The notes beneath the pieces are model-generated. The model searched no databases and was not told the origin of the DNA. It worked only from the letters and a program-made list of their open reading frames with translations. Made by a program: the position numbers and the translations under genes. Positions 27,057-36,375 of a stretch of DNA of 64,000 nt are shown here, one piece after another (the first letter of the stretch is position 1; every line of letters begins with the position of its first letter). The stretch covers positions 124,001 through 188,000 of the forward strand of contig NZ_JACIFY010000006.1 in the NCBI RefSeq assembly GCF_014197615.1, in the 5' to 3' direction. The DNA is from Rhizobium esperanzae (GTDB lineage: Bacteria > Pseudomonadota > Alphaproteobacteria > Rhizobiales > Rhizobiaceae).

Positions 27057-28913
27057 TCATTCCGCCGCCTCTTCCGCTTCCTCGGCGTGATCGGAGAGGA
27101 AGCCGCCGGATTGACGGTTCCAGAGGTCGGCGTAGATGCCGCCATTTTCGATCAGTTCGCCGTGCGAGCCGGCCTCGATGATCCGCCCCTTGTCGAGCAC
27201 GATCAGCCGGTCCATCTCCGTCAGCGTCGAAAGCCGGTGAGCGATCGCGATCACCGTCTTGCCCTCCATCAGGGCGAAGAGGTTTTCCTGGATCGCCGCC
27301 TCGACTTCCGAGTCGAGCGCCGAGGTTGCCTCGTCGAGCACCAGGATCGGCGCGTCCTTCAGGAAGACGCGGGCAATCGCGATGCGCTGCCGCTGGCCGC
27401 CGGAGAGCTTGACGCCGCGTTCGCCGACTTGCGCGTCGAGCCCTTCGCGCCCCTGCATGTCGACGAGCCCCTCGATGAACTCCCAGGCATTGGCGCGTTT
27501 GGCGGCCTCGATCACCTCGGCATCGGTCGCCTCCGGCCGGCCATAGGCGATGTTGTCGCGGATCGAGCGGTGCAGCAGCGAGGTGTCCTGCGTCACCACG
27601 CCGATCAGCGAGCGCAGGCTTTCCTGCGAGACGCCTGAAATATCCTGCCCGTCGATCGTGATGCGGCCGCCCTCCAGATCGTAGAAGCGTAAGAGCAGGT
27701 TCATCAGCGTCGTCTTGCCGGCGCCCGAGCGCCCGACGAGACCGACCTTCTCGCCCGCCTTGATGTCGAGCGACAGATTGTCGATGACACCCTTGCTCTT
27801 GCCGTAGTGGAACCGGATTCGCTCGTAGTGGATCGCGCCCTTCTTCGCCGTCAGGACAGGAGCGCCCGGCTTGTCGACGATGTCGTGCTGCTTGCTCATC
27901 ATCTCCATGCCGTCATAGACCGTGCCGATATTCTCGAACAGCGCCGAGACTTCCCACATGATCCATTGCGACATGCCGTTGACGCGCATGGCAAGACCGA
28001 TGGCAATGGCGATCGCACCGACCGAGATCGCCCCGTTCAGCCAGAACCAGATCGACAGGCCCGAGACGACGAAAAGCGCGACGCAGTTGTTCAGGTAGAC
28101 GCTGATGTGGAAGAGCGTCACCTTGCGCATCTGCTTGTGCACGGTCTGCAGGAACTCGTCCATGCCCTCCTTGGCGTAGACCTCCTCGCGGCCGGCATGC
28201 GAGAAAAGCTTGACGGTGGCGATGTTGGTGTAGCTGTCGACCACGCGCCCCGTCATCATCGAGCGCGCATCCGCCTGCGTCGCCGCGATCTTGCGAAGCC
28301 GCGGCACGAAATAAGAGACGATGCCGATATAAACGGCGAGCCAGACGAGGATCGGGATCATCAGCCGCCAGTCGGCCGCCGCAATGACGATGATCATCGT
28401 CAGGAAATAGCTGACGACATAGACGAAGACGTCGAGGATCTTCATCACCGTTTCGCGCACGGCAAGCGAGGTCTGCATCACCTTTGTCGCGACACGCCCG
28501 GCAAACTCGTTGGCGAAGAACGTCATGCTGTGACGCAGCAGGAAGCGGTGCATCTGCCAACGGGCGCTCATCGGATAATTGCCGAGCAGCATCTGGTGCA
28601 TGATGAGGGAATCGAGGCCGGCGGCCAGCGGCAAGCCGACCAGCACCAACGCCGCCATCCAGAAAAGCTTGTGGCCCTCCGTCTGCAGGAAGGTGGCGCG
28701 GTCGGCATTGGTCAGCCAGTCGACGATATCGCCGAGAAACTGGAAGAGCGCCACTTCGCCGACGGCGATCGAGGCTGTCAGCATGGCCATCAGGCAGAGC
28801 CAGGGTGCAGCCGGCTTGCTGTAGTGCCAGCAAAAGGCAAAGAGGCCCTTCGGCGGAGCGACGGGCTCCTCGCTCGGAAAGGGATTGAGTCGCTGTTCGA
28901 ACCAGCCAAACAT
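27057..28913 (-). CDS. ABC exporter, fused permease-ATPase
   Basis: A 618-residue half-transporter with six TM helices (about 30-320) and an ATPase (about 360-600). Walker A GRSGAGKTT, signature LSGGQRQRIAIA, Walker B ILVLDEATSALD. It differs from the neighbouring exporter in its first 30 residues (MFGWFEQRLNPFPSEEPV) and has an acidic C-terminus (HAEEAEEAAE). Start chosen at the ATG with GGAG 6-9 nt upstream. A perfect hairpin (CCGAAACG / CGTTTCGG) lies directly before that ribosome site. Confidence 0.92.
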   Translation of the reverse strand: MFGWFEQRLNPFPSEEPVAPPKGLFAFCWHYSKPAAPWLCLMAMLTASIAVGEVALFQFLGDIVDWLTNADRATFLQTEGHKLFWMAALVLVGLPLAAGLDSLIMHQMLLGNYPMSARWQMHRFLLRHSMTFFANEFAGRVATKVMQTSLAVRETVMKILDVFVYVVSYFLTMIIVIAAADWRLMIPILVWLAVYIGIVSYFVPRLRKIAATQADARSMMTGRVVDSYTNIATVKLFSHAGREEVYAKEGMDEFLQTVHKQMRKVTLFHISVYLNNCVALFVVSGLSIWFWLNGAISVGAIAIAIGLAMRVNGMSQWIMWEVSALFENIGTVYDGMEMMSKQHDIVDKPGAPVLTAKKGAIHYERIRFHYGKSKGVIDNLSLDIKAGEKVGLVGRSGAGKTTLMNLLLRFYDLEGGRITIDGQDISGVSQESLRSLIGVVTQDTSLLHRSIRDNIAYGRPEATDAEVIEAAKRANAWEFIEGLVDMQGREGLDAQVGERGVKLSGGQRQRIAIARVFLKDAPILVLDEATSALDSEVEAAIQENLFALMEGKTVIAIAHRLSTLTEMDRLIVLDKGRIIEAGSHGELIENGGIYADLWNRQSGGFLSDHAEEAEEAAE

Positions 28914-29304
28914 GAAATTGCTCCGAAACGTCAGCGTTTCGGCTCCCGGCTTCGCGCCATCCCGGCGCCATGCAAGCACATATGGGAACCGAACGTTCAA
29001 GGGGCGAGGCTGAAACAGCCGCACAATGGATCAAGAAGGGGATTTCAGGAAGAAATGCGCACTAGCGGCGCCATGTCGCCTTGATCGGCATCACGGCGGG
29101 AAAGCGCATATGGAGCAAAATATTCATGTCGGCCCTCCCTGCTGGCGATTGAAGACGTGCATGGATACCGCGAAAACCGCGAAATTTCCAGCCCCCCAAT
29201 GGCGTAAATTGAACATCTCGGGACCAAAATGGCCCCCGTTGCTCCGAAACGACAGTTGGATTACGCCTCTCGCGTCGAAACGAAAATTAAAAAGGCGGCG
29301 CGTC
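28914..29304. other. divergent intergenic region ABC exporter-trmL
   Basis: A 391-bp region without a convincing gene. It holds the 20-nt hairpin 28923-28942, a nearly exact second copy of the word TTGCTCCGAAACGTCAG at 29239-29255, and a short ACCGCGAAAACCGCGAAA direct repeat around 29167. Short frames on both strands lack ribosome sites and conserved composition. Confidence 0.6.
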
Positions 29305-29766
29305 ATGACGAACCTAAGACTGGCACTCTACCAGCCGGATATTCCCGGCAACACAGGCACGATCCTGCGCCTTGCCGCCTGCCTCGGCTTCGCGGTCGAT
29401 CTGATCGAGCCCGCCGGTTTCGACGTCTCCGACCGCAATTTGAAACGCGCCGGCATGGATTATATCGCCGCCGCTGCGCTGACCCGCCATGTCAGCTGGG
29501 ACCGCTTCGAGGCATGGCGTCTCACCACCGGTCGTCGCCTGATCCTCGCTTCGACCAGAGCCGCTGATCGCTACACCGACCTTGTCTTCCGCCCCGACGA
29601 TATCCTGCTTTTCGGCCGCGAAAGCGCCGGCGTGCCCGATCCGGTGCATGAAACCGCAGACGCCCGCATCCTGATCCCGATGGTCGAAGGCCAGCGCTCG
29701 ATCAATGTCGCCGTCTCGGCCGCAATGATCGTCGGCGAGGCGATGCGCCAGACCGTCTGGGCCTGA
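29305..29766 (+). CDS. trmL: tRNA (cytidine(34)-2'-O)-methyltransferase
   Basis: SPOUT-class enzyme that 2'-O-methylates the wobble position of tRNA-Leu isoacceptors. The 153-residue product is the minimal form: LRLALYQPDIPGNTGTILRLAACLG at the N-terminus, the knot region LLFGRESAGVP and IPMVEGQRSINVAVSAAMIVGEAMRQ. The ATG before TNLRLALYQ is where homologues start; upstream codons are not conserved. Confidence 0.95.
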   Translation: MTNLRLALYQPDIPGNTGTILRLAACLGFAVDLIEPAGFDVSDRNLKRAGMDYIAAAALTRHVSWDRFEAWRLTTGRRLILASTRAADRYTDLVFRPDDILLFGRESAGVPDPVHETADARILIPMVEGQRSINVAVSAAMIVGEAMRQTVWA

Positions 29767-29815
29767 TCGACACCACCTTGGCGGAACGGCCGACCTCCAT
29801 GTGTCGCAAAATGAC

Positions 29816-29843
29816 GTTGTCAATCCGTCAAACGGGTCTATAT
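29816..29843 (+). promoter_or_regulatory. probable promoter of the Na/Pi cotransporter gene
   Basis: GTTGTC, 16 nt, CTATAT; the -10 is a perfect match to the rhizobial consensus. It would give a leader of about 110 nt. I looked for a PhoB box and found none with correct 11-nt spacing. Confidence 0.5.
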
Positions 29844-29957
29844 TTATTAGCCGAGCAATTAAAAGAATCACATTGCTTCCATGATTTCAACAGCTTCGGA
29901 AGGCAAAAGCCGGACATGCGCGTCTCCAGGCCTACGAAAGAAGAATAAAAACAACAA

Positions 29958-31604
29958 ATGGACTCCACAATCATCATGATCAACCTGTTCGGCGCCGTGG
30001 CTCTGCTGCTGTTCGGCCTCGCGCAGGTGAAGGATGGCGTGTCCAGGGCTTTCGGCGCCCGCCTGAGAACGGGGCTGGCAAGCGGCACCCGCGGCGGCCT
30101 TCGTTCTTTTTTGTCAGGCCTCGTCGCAACCGTCGCGCTGCAGAGTTCCACGGCAACGGCGCTGATGACCGCATCCTTCGTCGAGCGTGATCTGATCAAG
30201 CCGCGCATGGCGCAGATCGTCCTGCTTGGCGCCAATGTCGGCACCGCGATCACCGCCTGGATCGTCGCGACCGGCATCGAATGGCTCTCTCCCCTCTTGA
30301 TCCTGGCCGGCATCGTGCTTTACCGCCGCCGCTCCAGCGCAAGTCAGGGCGGCGGCGCAGCGCTGATCGGCATCGGGCTGATGCTGCTGTCGCTGCACCT
30401 TCTCGGCCTCGCGACCGAACCGATGCGCGCTTCTCCGGCTCTCGCAGCCTTCATCGGACTGTTGGATGGCGCCCTGCCGGTGGCGCTGCTCTTCTCGGCA
30501 GCCCTCGCCTTCCTGTCCTCCTCGAGCCTCGCAGTGGTGGTACTGATCCTGTCGCTCGCATCGGCCGGCCTCATCTCCCCCGAACTCGTCATCGTGCTCG
30601 TGCTCGGCGCCAATCTTGGCGGCGCGATACCGCCTGTCATTGCGACTTTCTCCGGCCCGGTTTCGGCCCGACGCGTCACCCTCGGCAATCTCATAGTGCG
30701 CACCATCGGCTGCATCCTCGCCCTGCCGCTCGCAGGCTATGGGGCGGAGCTCATCCAGATGCTGCCTTTCGGGCCCGCCAAGCTGCCGGTCGATGCACAT
30801 CTGGCCTTCAACCTTCTGCTCGCAGCACTCGCCTGGCCCTTCTCACGGTCGCTCGCCACCCTGATGGTGCGGCTGGTGCCGGATCAACCCGAGCCTGACA
30901 ACGCCCCGAAATATCTGGATGCGCAGGAGCTTTCGACGCCCGTCATTGCCCTTGCCAGCGCCACCCGCGAAGTGCTCGGCATAGGCGATCTCGTCGAACG
31001 CATGCTGATCCGGGTTTCCGAAGCCTTCGAGCAGAATGATGCCTCCAAGCTAACCGAGATCACAGCTCTCGAAGAGCGCGTCGATCGGCTGCAGCAAGCT
31101 GTGAAAGTCTATCTCTCGAAGCTCGGCCGCGAGGGGCTCAGTGACGAAAACGCTCGCCGCTCGATCGTCGTCATCGATTATGCGATCAATCTCGAACATA
31201 TGGGCGATATCATCGAAAAAGGCCTCTTGGAGCAGGTGGCCAAAAAGATCTCCCTCGGGCTCAAATTTTCCGACGACGGTCACCAGGAGCTGCGCAAGCT
31301 GTTCGATCTGACGATTGACAATCTGCGTGTCGCCCAGACGATCTTCGTCACCCGCGATTTCAATCTCGCGCGGCAGATGATGGAGGTGAAGGTCGAGGTC
31401 CGCCGGATGGAAAAACAGTCGGCCGAGCATCATCTCGAACGCCTGCGAGACGGGCGCGCCGACAGCCTGCAGACCAGTTCGCTGCATCTCGACATGCTGC
31501 GCGACCTCAAACGCATCAACGCCCACATCGTCTCTGTGGCGCATCCGATCATGGATGAAAGCGGCCTGCTGATCGAAAGCCGGGTGCGGCCCGCAGCAGA
31601 GTAA
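29958..31604 (+). CDS. Na/Pi cotransporter family protein with C-terminal PhoU-like domain
   Basis: A 548-residue inner-membrane protein. About eight to ten TM helices (residues 5-310) carry the PNaS-family repeat with QSSTATALM near residue 57 and SSSSLAVVVLILSLAS near 190. A C-terminal PhoU-like helical bundle spans about 340-540. The family includes YjbB, which exports phosphate or imports it with sodium; direction cannot be told from sequence. It is monocistronic. Confidence 0.9.
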   Translation: MDSTIIMINLFGAVALLLFGLAQVKDGVSRAFGARLRTGLASGTRGGLRSFLSGLVATVALQSSTATALMTASFVERDLIKPRMAQIVLLGANVGTAITAWIVATGIEWLSPLLILAGIVLYRRRSSASQGGGAALIGIGLMLLSLHLLGLATEPMRASPALAAFIGLLDGALPVALLFSAALAFLSSSSLAVVVLILSLASAGLISPELVIVLVLGANLGGAIPPVIATFSGPVSARRVTLGNLIVRTIGCILALPLAGYGAELIQMLPFGPAKLPVDAHLAFNLLLAALAWPFSRSLATLMVRLVPDQPEPDNAPKYLDAQELSTPVIALASATREVLGIGDLVERMLIRVSEAFEQNDASKLTEITALEERVDRLQQAVKVYLSKLGREGLSDENARRSIVVIDYAINLEHMGDIIEKGLLEQVAKKISLGLKFSDDGHQELRKLFDLTIDNLRVAQTIFVTRDFNLARQMMEVKVEVRRMEKQSAEHHLERLRDGRADSLQTSSLHLDMLRDLKRINAHIVSVAHPIMDESGLLIESRVRPAAE

Positions 31605-31607
31605 CGG

Positions 31608-31868
31608 TCAGTCGGCCGAAGGCAGGCGGCGCATGGTGAATTCGATGTGGTCGCCGTCGAGCTGGCGCCAGCTTTCCACCTCCGTCCAATAAGCCGCTTT
31701 CGGATATTCGTCGAACCATTCGCGCGCCTTGGCGCGGGCATCGATGAGGGCGAGGCAATATGTCTGACGGACGAAATGGTCTTTCTTGCGGGGAGGATTT
31801 TCCGCCCGGTGTCTTGCCATTCTGCGCTTCAGGCCGTCGAAGGACGGAGGTCCTGGAATTTTTGCCAT
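31608..31868 (-). CDS. small conserved protein of unknown function
   Basis: An 86-residue basic protein, rich in Arg and Lys at its N-terminus (MAKIPGPPSFDGLKRRMARHRAENPPRKKDHF), with aromatic residues in the second half (AREWFDEYPKAAYWTEVESWRQLDGDHIEF). I recognise no domain. The ATG before AKIPGPP is preceded by AGAGGTAGG; a longer start 41 codons upstream is unlikely. It is convergent with the Na/Pi gene (3-nt gap) and divergent from hemF. Confidence 0.7.
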   Translation of the reverse strand: MAKIPGPPSFDGLKRRMARHRAENPPRKKDHFVRQTYCLALIDARAKAREWFDEYPKAAYWTEVESWRQLDGDHIEFTMRRLPSAD

Positions 31869-32043
31869 CAAACCTACCTCTTGTGAAAAGGTAATATCGA
31901 AATCCTTGATTTGCGAGTCGAATCTTGGCTGCACCCACCCGTACCGCCGGCTTGGCGAGATGCGGCGCCACCTGCTAAACCGAACCTGCAATCAAGAATG
32001 AGCGAGTCGTGTCCTGAAAGGGACCGGTCGCTGGAGGCGTGAC

Positions 32044-32955
32044 ATGGAAAGACCGGAACTGCCGATCGGCCTGCCTGAGGACATCGAAGAGAAGAAGGCG
32101 GCTGCCCGCAACTGGTTCGAGGGATTGCGCGATACGATCTGCGCCTCCTTCGAGGCAATCGAGGATGAACTGGAAGGGCCGCTCTCCGACCAGGAACCCG
32201 GCCGCTTCGTCGCCAAGGACTGGTCGCGCGAAAACGGCGCCGGCGGCGGCGGCCGGATGTCGATGATGGAAGGCCGCGTCTTCGAAAAGGTCGGCGTCCA
32301 CACCTCCACCGTCCATGGCGAGTTCTCGCCGGACTTTCGCGGCCAGATACCCGGCGCCAAGGATGATCCGCGTTTCTGGGCCTCGGGCATTTCGCTGATC
32401 GCCCATCCTGTCAACCCAAATGTTCCCGCAGTGCATATGAATACGCGCATGGTGGTCACATCGAGCCGCTGGTTCGGCGGGGGAGCCGACCTGACGCCGG
32501 TGCTGTCGCGCCGCCGCACACAGGAGGACGAGGACAGTCAGCTCTTCCACAAGGCCATGGAGATTGCCTGCCGCAACCACGCCGTCGCCGATTACGATGC
32601 CTACAAGGCCTGGTGCGACGACTATTTCTTCCTGAAGCATCGCAACGAGGCGCGCGGCATCGGCGGCATCTTCTATGACTGGCTGCATTCGAGCGAGGAA
32701 GCCGGCGGCTGGGACGCCGATTTCGCCTTCACGCGCGATGTCGGCAGGGCCTTCGCCATGGTCTACCCGAAGATCGCCCGCTCCAACTTCAACAAGCTGT
32801 GGACGGAGGCCGACCGCGACGAACAATTGATCCGCCGGGGCCGTTACGTCGAATTCAATCTGTTGTATGATCGCGGTACCATCTTCGGCCTGAAGACCGG
32901 CGGCAACGTCGAATCCATTCTCTCGTCATTGCCCCCCGTCGTCCGCTGGCCATGA
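32044..32955 (+). CDS. hemF: oxygen-dependent coproporphyrinogen III oxidase
   Basis: Converts coproporphyrinogen III to protoporphyrinogen IX with O2, in heme synthesis. The 303-residue product has the signature region [32 protein letters not shown] and the C-terminal [18 protein letters not shown], all characteristic. A second, oxygen-independent enzyme (hemN) is expected elsewhere in rhizobia. The promoter was not clear, and I saw no FNR-type anaerobox upstream. Confidence 0.97.
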   Translation: MERPELPIGLPEDIEEKKAAARNWFEGLRDTICASFEAIEDELEGPLSDQEPGRFVAKDWSRENGAGGGGRMSMMEGRVFEKVGVHTSTVHGEFSPDFRGQIPGAKDDPRFWASGISLIAHPVNPNVPAVHMNTRMVVTSSRWFGGGADLTPVLSRRRTQEDEDSQLFHKAMEIACRNHAVADYDAYKAWCDDYFFLKHRNEARGIGGIFYDWLHSSEEAGGWDADFAFTRDVGRAFAMVYPKIARSNFNKLWTEADRDEQLIRRGRYVEFNLLYDRGTIFGLKTGGNVESILSSLPPVVRWP

Positions 32956-33058
32956 GACTGTGATATCTCATCGATAAATTCGAGGTGATAGACCTTCAAG
33001 AAAAATCAGTGCGTCCTAACTTTATATGTATGTGCGTAACAATCGGAGGAGGATTGTC

Positions 33059-33328
33059 ATGACGATACAAAGTGGCTCGCCTGCGTCCACGGATGTCCAG
33101 GAAACATCCCGTACGATCGACACATCCGAGTTTTTGACGCGCATCGCCGAGAAGCTACGGGCCAAGAGCGGCTCGGATCTGCCATTGTCCTGCTTCATCG
33201 AGCAGGTCAAGCTGCAACTGGCCGGCGGAAAATCGCCGGAACAGCTGCAGAACGAAGCAGCAGCCGCCAACAGCAACATGCCCGGCCAGCTTTCGGATAC
33301 CTACAAAGCTTGGGCGATGCCCGACTGA
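33059..33328 (+). CDS. small protein of unknown function
   Basis: An 89-residue soluble protein with a Ser/Thr-rich start, a helical middle (TSEFLTRIAEKLRAKSGSDLPLSCFIEQVKLQLAGGKSPEQLQNEAAAA) and a short C-terminal tail. GGAGGAGG is 6 nt before the chosen ATG. An in-frame ATG 11 codons earlier has no ribosome site. No family recognised; it is similar in style to small rhizobial proteins next to DUF1059 genes. Confidence 0.7.
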   Translation: MTIQSGSPASTDVQETSRTIDTSEFLTRIAEKLRAKSGSDLPLSCFIEQVKLQLAGGKSPEQLQNEAAAANSNMPGQLSDTYKAWAMPD

Positions 33329-33440
33329 AAGACCTTCTCCGGTCGACACCTCATGCCGGCCGGAACCTTCTCTTCCTCCGCACATTCATCAATCGCGTGA
33401 AAGCGCGAGAGCCGTTGCGTTCCAGACAGAGGAGAAAACC

Positions 33441-33626
33441 ATGCGACTTTTCGAATGCGGCACGCTCGTTCCCGGCTGCGCCTGGCACACCCGGGCGGAT
33501 AATGACGCAGAAGTGGTCCGCCGCGCCGTCGAGCACCTGAAGGCCGCTCACGGCGAAACGACCATACGCGAAAACATGGTTGACAACATCAAGGCACGCA
33601 TCCGCGACGAGGCCAGCGCCGCCTGA
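33441..33626 (+). CDS. DUF1059 domain-containing small protein
   Basis: A 61-residue protein. It has the DUF1059 pattern: MRLFECGTLVPGCAWHTRADNDAEVV, with the Cys of ECG and GC(A)W, followed by AVEHLKAAHGE and a C-terminal helix. It is small and probably soluble; function unknown. AGAGGAG lies about 8 nt before the ATG. Confidence 0.85.
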   Translation: MRLFECGTLVPGCAWHTRADNDAEVVRRAVEHLKAAHGETTIRENMVDNIKARIRDEASAA

Positions 33627-33664
33627 GAGCCGGTGCCCACGTCCTGGCGGCAACGACTATGACA

Positions 33665-33689
33665 GCGTCGCATCCACCGGATGCGACGC
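33665..33689. terminator. bidirectional hairpin between DUF1059 and CCA-enzyme genes
   Basis: GCGTCGCATCC, loop ACC, GGATGCGACGC: a perfect 11-bp stem with no strong T-run. It lies 38 nt after the DUF1059 stop and 8 nt from the convergent stop. Confidence 0.6.
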
Positions 33690-33696
33690 ATGATCC

Positions 33697-34950
33697 CTAT
33701 TGGATGCGTTCCTGCAGCCGGGCGAGCAGCGCTGGCCGGTCGGAGGTGAAATTCTCCTCCACCCACTGATGTTCCAGCGCCGCCAGCAGTTCGCCGACGC
33801 GCGGGCCGGATGCGATGCCCGCCGCAATCACATCGCCGCCATTCAGAGGAAATTGCGGCTTCCTCCAGTTCGTGGCCTGATCCAGGAGCTTGCCGAGCCG
33901 CGCCGAGCGCGCCATTTCGGCAAGATCGCCCTCGGCCTTGCCGCGCGCCACGCCGAGCGCCAGCTTCAGCCGCATCGTGATGCCATCCGGGCCGTTGCGG
34001 TAGAGCAGCCGCTCGAAGGCGGCCGGCGATATCTCGTCGTTGACCGGCGCCGCTTTCGCCCAGGCCGTCAGAGTGGCCGCTTCCGCATTCGAGAGCTTCA
34101 GCCGGGCAGCAAGAGCCTCCAGCCGCGCCGCATCGGGCGGCACGATCGCCGCAAGGCGCAGCAGCGGATCGGGCGTCCAGCCGAGCGCCTTCTCGGTTGC
34201 GACCAACGAAGGGATCGCATCGATCCCCCATCGTTCCGATTCCGGCAGGATTTCCGTCAGCACCGCCACCTGCCGCATCCAGAGCAGCGCCCGGCCGGGA
34301 TCGCCGGCACCGAGCAGCTTCCGAAGCTCCGACCAGACGCGCTCGGCCGAGAGCGTCTTCAGTTTCGAACGCGCCGCCGCACAGGCCTTCAGACCCTCCG
34401 CATCCGGCCGTCCGGAACCGTAATAGGCGAAGAAGCGGAAGAAGCGCAGGATGCGCAGATGGTCTTCGGCGATACGCCTCGTCGCATCGCCGATGAAGCG
34501 TATGTTGCGCGTCTCGATGTCCGCCAGCCCGCCGACGAGATCCACCACCTCGCCCTTGGCATCGGCATAGAGCGCGTTGATCGTCAGGTCGCGCCGTTCG
34601 GCATCGGCCTTCCAATCGGTGCTGAAGGCGACCTTGGCGCGGCGTCCGTCGGTCTCGACGTCAGTGCGCAGCGTCGTCACCTCGAAGGGCTTGCCGTCGA
34701 TGACGAGCGTCACCGTGCCGTGTTGCAGCCCTGTCGGCACCGCCTTGATGCCGGCCACTGCTGCCCGCTCCATGACGATTTCGGGCGTCAGCGTCGTGGC
34801 AATGTCGATATCGCTGACCGGCAGGCCCATCAGGCTGTTGCGCACCGCGCCGCCGACGACACGTCCTTCCCCCTCATCGGTATTGAGAAGTGCCAGGACC
34901 CGGGCGAGCGCCGGATCACGGAACCATGCCTGGTCGGCAATGCCGGTCAT
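33697..34950 (-). CDS. cca: CCA tRNA nucleotidyltransferase
   Basis: Adds or repairs the 3' CCA of tRNA (class II polymerase beta family). The 417-residue product has the nucleotidyltransferase signature GRVVGGAVRNSLMGLPVSDIDIATTLTP (catalytic DID at about 47-49), followed by RRDLTINALYAD and the head/neck motifs EDHLRILRFFRFFAYYG. Its start overlaps the upstream NUDIX gene stop by 4 nt. A poly(A) polymerase role cannot be excluded from sequence alone, but it is the only such gene in the window. Confidence 0.93.
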   Translation of the reverse strand: MTGIADQAWFRDPALARVLALLNTDEGEGRVVGGAVRNSLMGLPVSDIDIATTLTPEIVMERAAVAGIKAVPTGLQHGTVTLVIDGKPFEVTTLRTDVETDGRRAKVAFSTDWKADAERRDLTINALYADAKGEVVDLVGGLADIETRNIRFIGDATRRIAEDHLRILRFFRFFAYYGSGRPDAEGLKACAAARSKLKTLSAERVWSELRKLLGAGDPGRALLWMRQVAVLTEILPESERWGIDAIPSLVATEKALGWTPDPLLRLAAIVPPDAARLEALAARLKLSNAEAATLTAWAKAAPVNDEISPAAFERLLYRNGPDGITMRLKLALGVARGKAEGDLAEMARSARLGKLLDQATNWRKPQFPLNGGDVIAAGIASGPRVGELLAALEHQWVEENFTSDRPALLARLQERIQ

Positions 34951-35597
34951 GCATAAAGCCTTTCATAGAGCGTGCGGACGATGCCGGCGGTGATGCCCCA
35001 GATCATTCTGGTTTCATAGGGCATGCGGTAGAAATGCCGGTCGATGCCGTCGATGACGCGCCTGTCGCGGTTGTGATTGGCCGGGTTCATCAGGAAGGAA
35101 AGCGGCACCTCGAACACGTCGTCCACCTCGGCCGGGTTCAGCGTCAGCGCGAAACCCCGCTTGACGACGCCGAGCACGGGCGTGATGCGGAAGCCGGTCG
35201 AAGCGAGGTAATTCGGCAGCCTGCCGACCGTCTCGACGTAGGAACCGGGCAGGCCGATTTCCTCCTCCGTCTCGCGGATCGCCGCCATTTCGGGCGAGAT
35301 ATCGGCCGGATCGATCGAACCGCCGGGAAAGGCGATCTGGCCGGAATGTTTGCGCAGCGTCGCCGTGCGCTTGGTGAAGATCACACGCGCTTCCTCGCCG
35401 TCGTCGACGACAGGCACGAGCACGGCGGCATCGCGCAGCTTGAAGGTCGCGACCTCCTCCACGATATCGGGATTGAGGATATGGTCACCGTGATCGCGCC
35501 AGGCATGGTCGACAGGCCCGCCATTCTGATTGAGCGCACGGCGGCGGAATTCAGCTGCTGAAAACAGCGGATAACGTTGGGTGATCGCATCGTTCAT
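34947..35597 (-). CDS. NUDIX hydrolase, CoA pyrophosphatase type
   Basis: A 216-residue hydrolase. The UPF0035 motif LRKHSGQIAFPGG leads into the NUDIX box GGSIDPADISPEMAAIRET with EEEIGL, the spaced form typical of CoA diphosphatases (NudL/PCD1 type). It probably degrades oxidised or surplus CoA. It overlaps the DUF1285 gene (stop of that gene) and the cca gene by 4 nt each, so the three form one operon. Confidence 0.9.
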   Translation of the reverse strand: MNDAITQRYPLFSAAEFRRRALNQNGGPVDHAWRDHGDHILNPDIVEEVATFKLRDAAVLVPVVDDGEEARVIFTKRTATLRKHSGQIAFPGGSIDPADISPEMAAIRETEEEIGLPGSYVETVGRLPNYLASTGFRITPVLGVVKRGFALTLNPAEVDDVFEVPLSFLMNPANHNRDRRVIDGIDRHFYRMPYETRMIWGITAGIVRTLYERLYA

Positions 35598-36217
35598 CGG
35601 GAAAGCGCATCCAGTTCGTCGGCCGGCATGACGGGGAAGACCTCGCCGGCGGAGCGGACCGCAAACATCGGTCGCCCCTCCACGTCGAGCGTCTCGCCGA
35701 GTGCCGCCAGTTCATACATCACCGCACGCGACACCAGCGCCTCCAGCCGCCCGCGCACGTGCAGATAGGGTTTCAGTTCGGCATTGCCGCCGGCAATGGC
35801 AAAGCGCAGCCGATGTTCTCCTCCCGCCTCCACGACATCGCCGACATTGGTGCGGAACGTCAGCACCTGATCACCCTCCCGCATCGTCACGCTCATCTCC
35901 ACCGCGACGAACGGCGCGTCGACGACCCTGATCCCGACCTTTTCCACAGGAGTTACGAGATAGGTCTTTTCGTCCTCATCCTTTCTCAAAACCGTCGAAA
36001 ACAGCCGCACCAGCGCCGGCCGGCCGATCGGCGTGCCCATGTAGAACCAGGTGCCGTCGGCTCTGATCTCCATGTCGATGTCGCCGCAGAAAGGCGGATT
36101 CCACCGCTCGACCGGCGGCAACCCGCGTTTTTTACCGCTATTTTCGGCAGACGCGCGCGAAATCAGCGCGGCAAGCCCCGCTGCATCCGCCTGTCCGCTG
36201 ATTTCTTCGGCTGCCAT
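35594..36217 (-). CDS. DUF1285 domain-containing protein
   Basis: A 207-residue cytoplasmic protein. It has the DUF1285 motifs VERWNPPFCGDIDMEIRADGTWFYMGTPIGRPALVRLFSTVLR and EDEKTYLVTPVEKVGIRVVDAPFVAVEM. Function unknown. It is first in the DUF1285-NUDIX-cca operon; the conserved order in alphaproteobacteria hints at a shared nucleotide or RNA link but nothing more. Confidence 0.88.
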   Translation of the reverse strand: MAAEEISGQADAAGLAALISRASAENSGKKRGLPPVERWNPPFCGDIDMEIRADGTWFYMGTPIGRPALVRLFSTVLRKDEDEKTYLVTPVEKVGIRVVDAPFVAVEMSVTMREGDQVLTFRTNVGDVVEAGGEHRLRFAIAGGNAELKPYLHVRGRLEALVSRAVMYELAALGETLDVEGRPMFAVRSAGEVFPVMPADELDALSR

Positions 36218-36276
36218 TCTTCCGTCCCGGTTTGTCCTTAACGAAGTGAAGTCACGAGATAGTCATTCGTAACGAA

Positions 36277-36305
36277 CTTGTCAGCCCGTCGCATCTCCAT
36301 AACTC
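36277..36305 (+). promoter_or_regulatory. possible promoter of the MoxR operon
   Basis: CTTGTC, 17 nt, TAACTC, about 70 nt before the moxR start. The -35 is a near match, the -10 weak. Confidence 0.3.
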
Positions 36306-36375
36306 TATCGAGTATGAGGCAGATGTATAAGTCCGCCGATTCGCTGCCGAATGATTTCAGCCGTTGGAGATGCCC

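Noticed and set aside
29800..29850. Possible PhoB box upstream of the Na/Pi cotransporter
   Set aside because: TGTCGC and TGTCAA are 16 nt apart start to start; PhoB half-sites need 11 nt, so I did not call it.
31869..32043. FNR/FixK-type anaerobox upstream of hemF
   Set aside because: TTGAT is present but its partner ATCAA is missing at the right distance.
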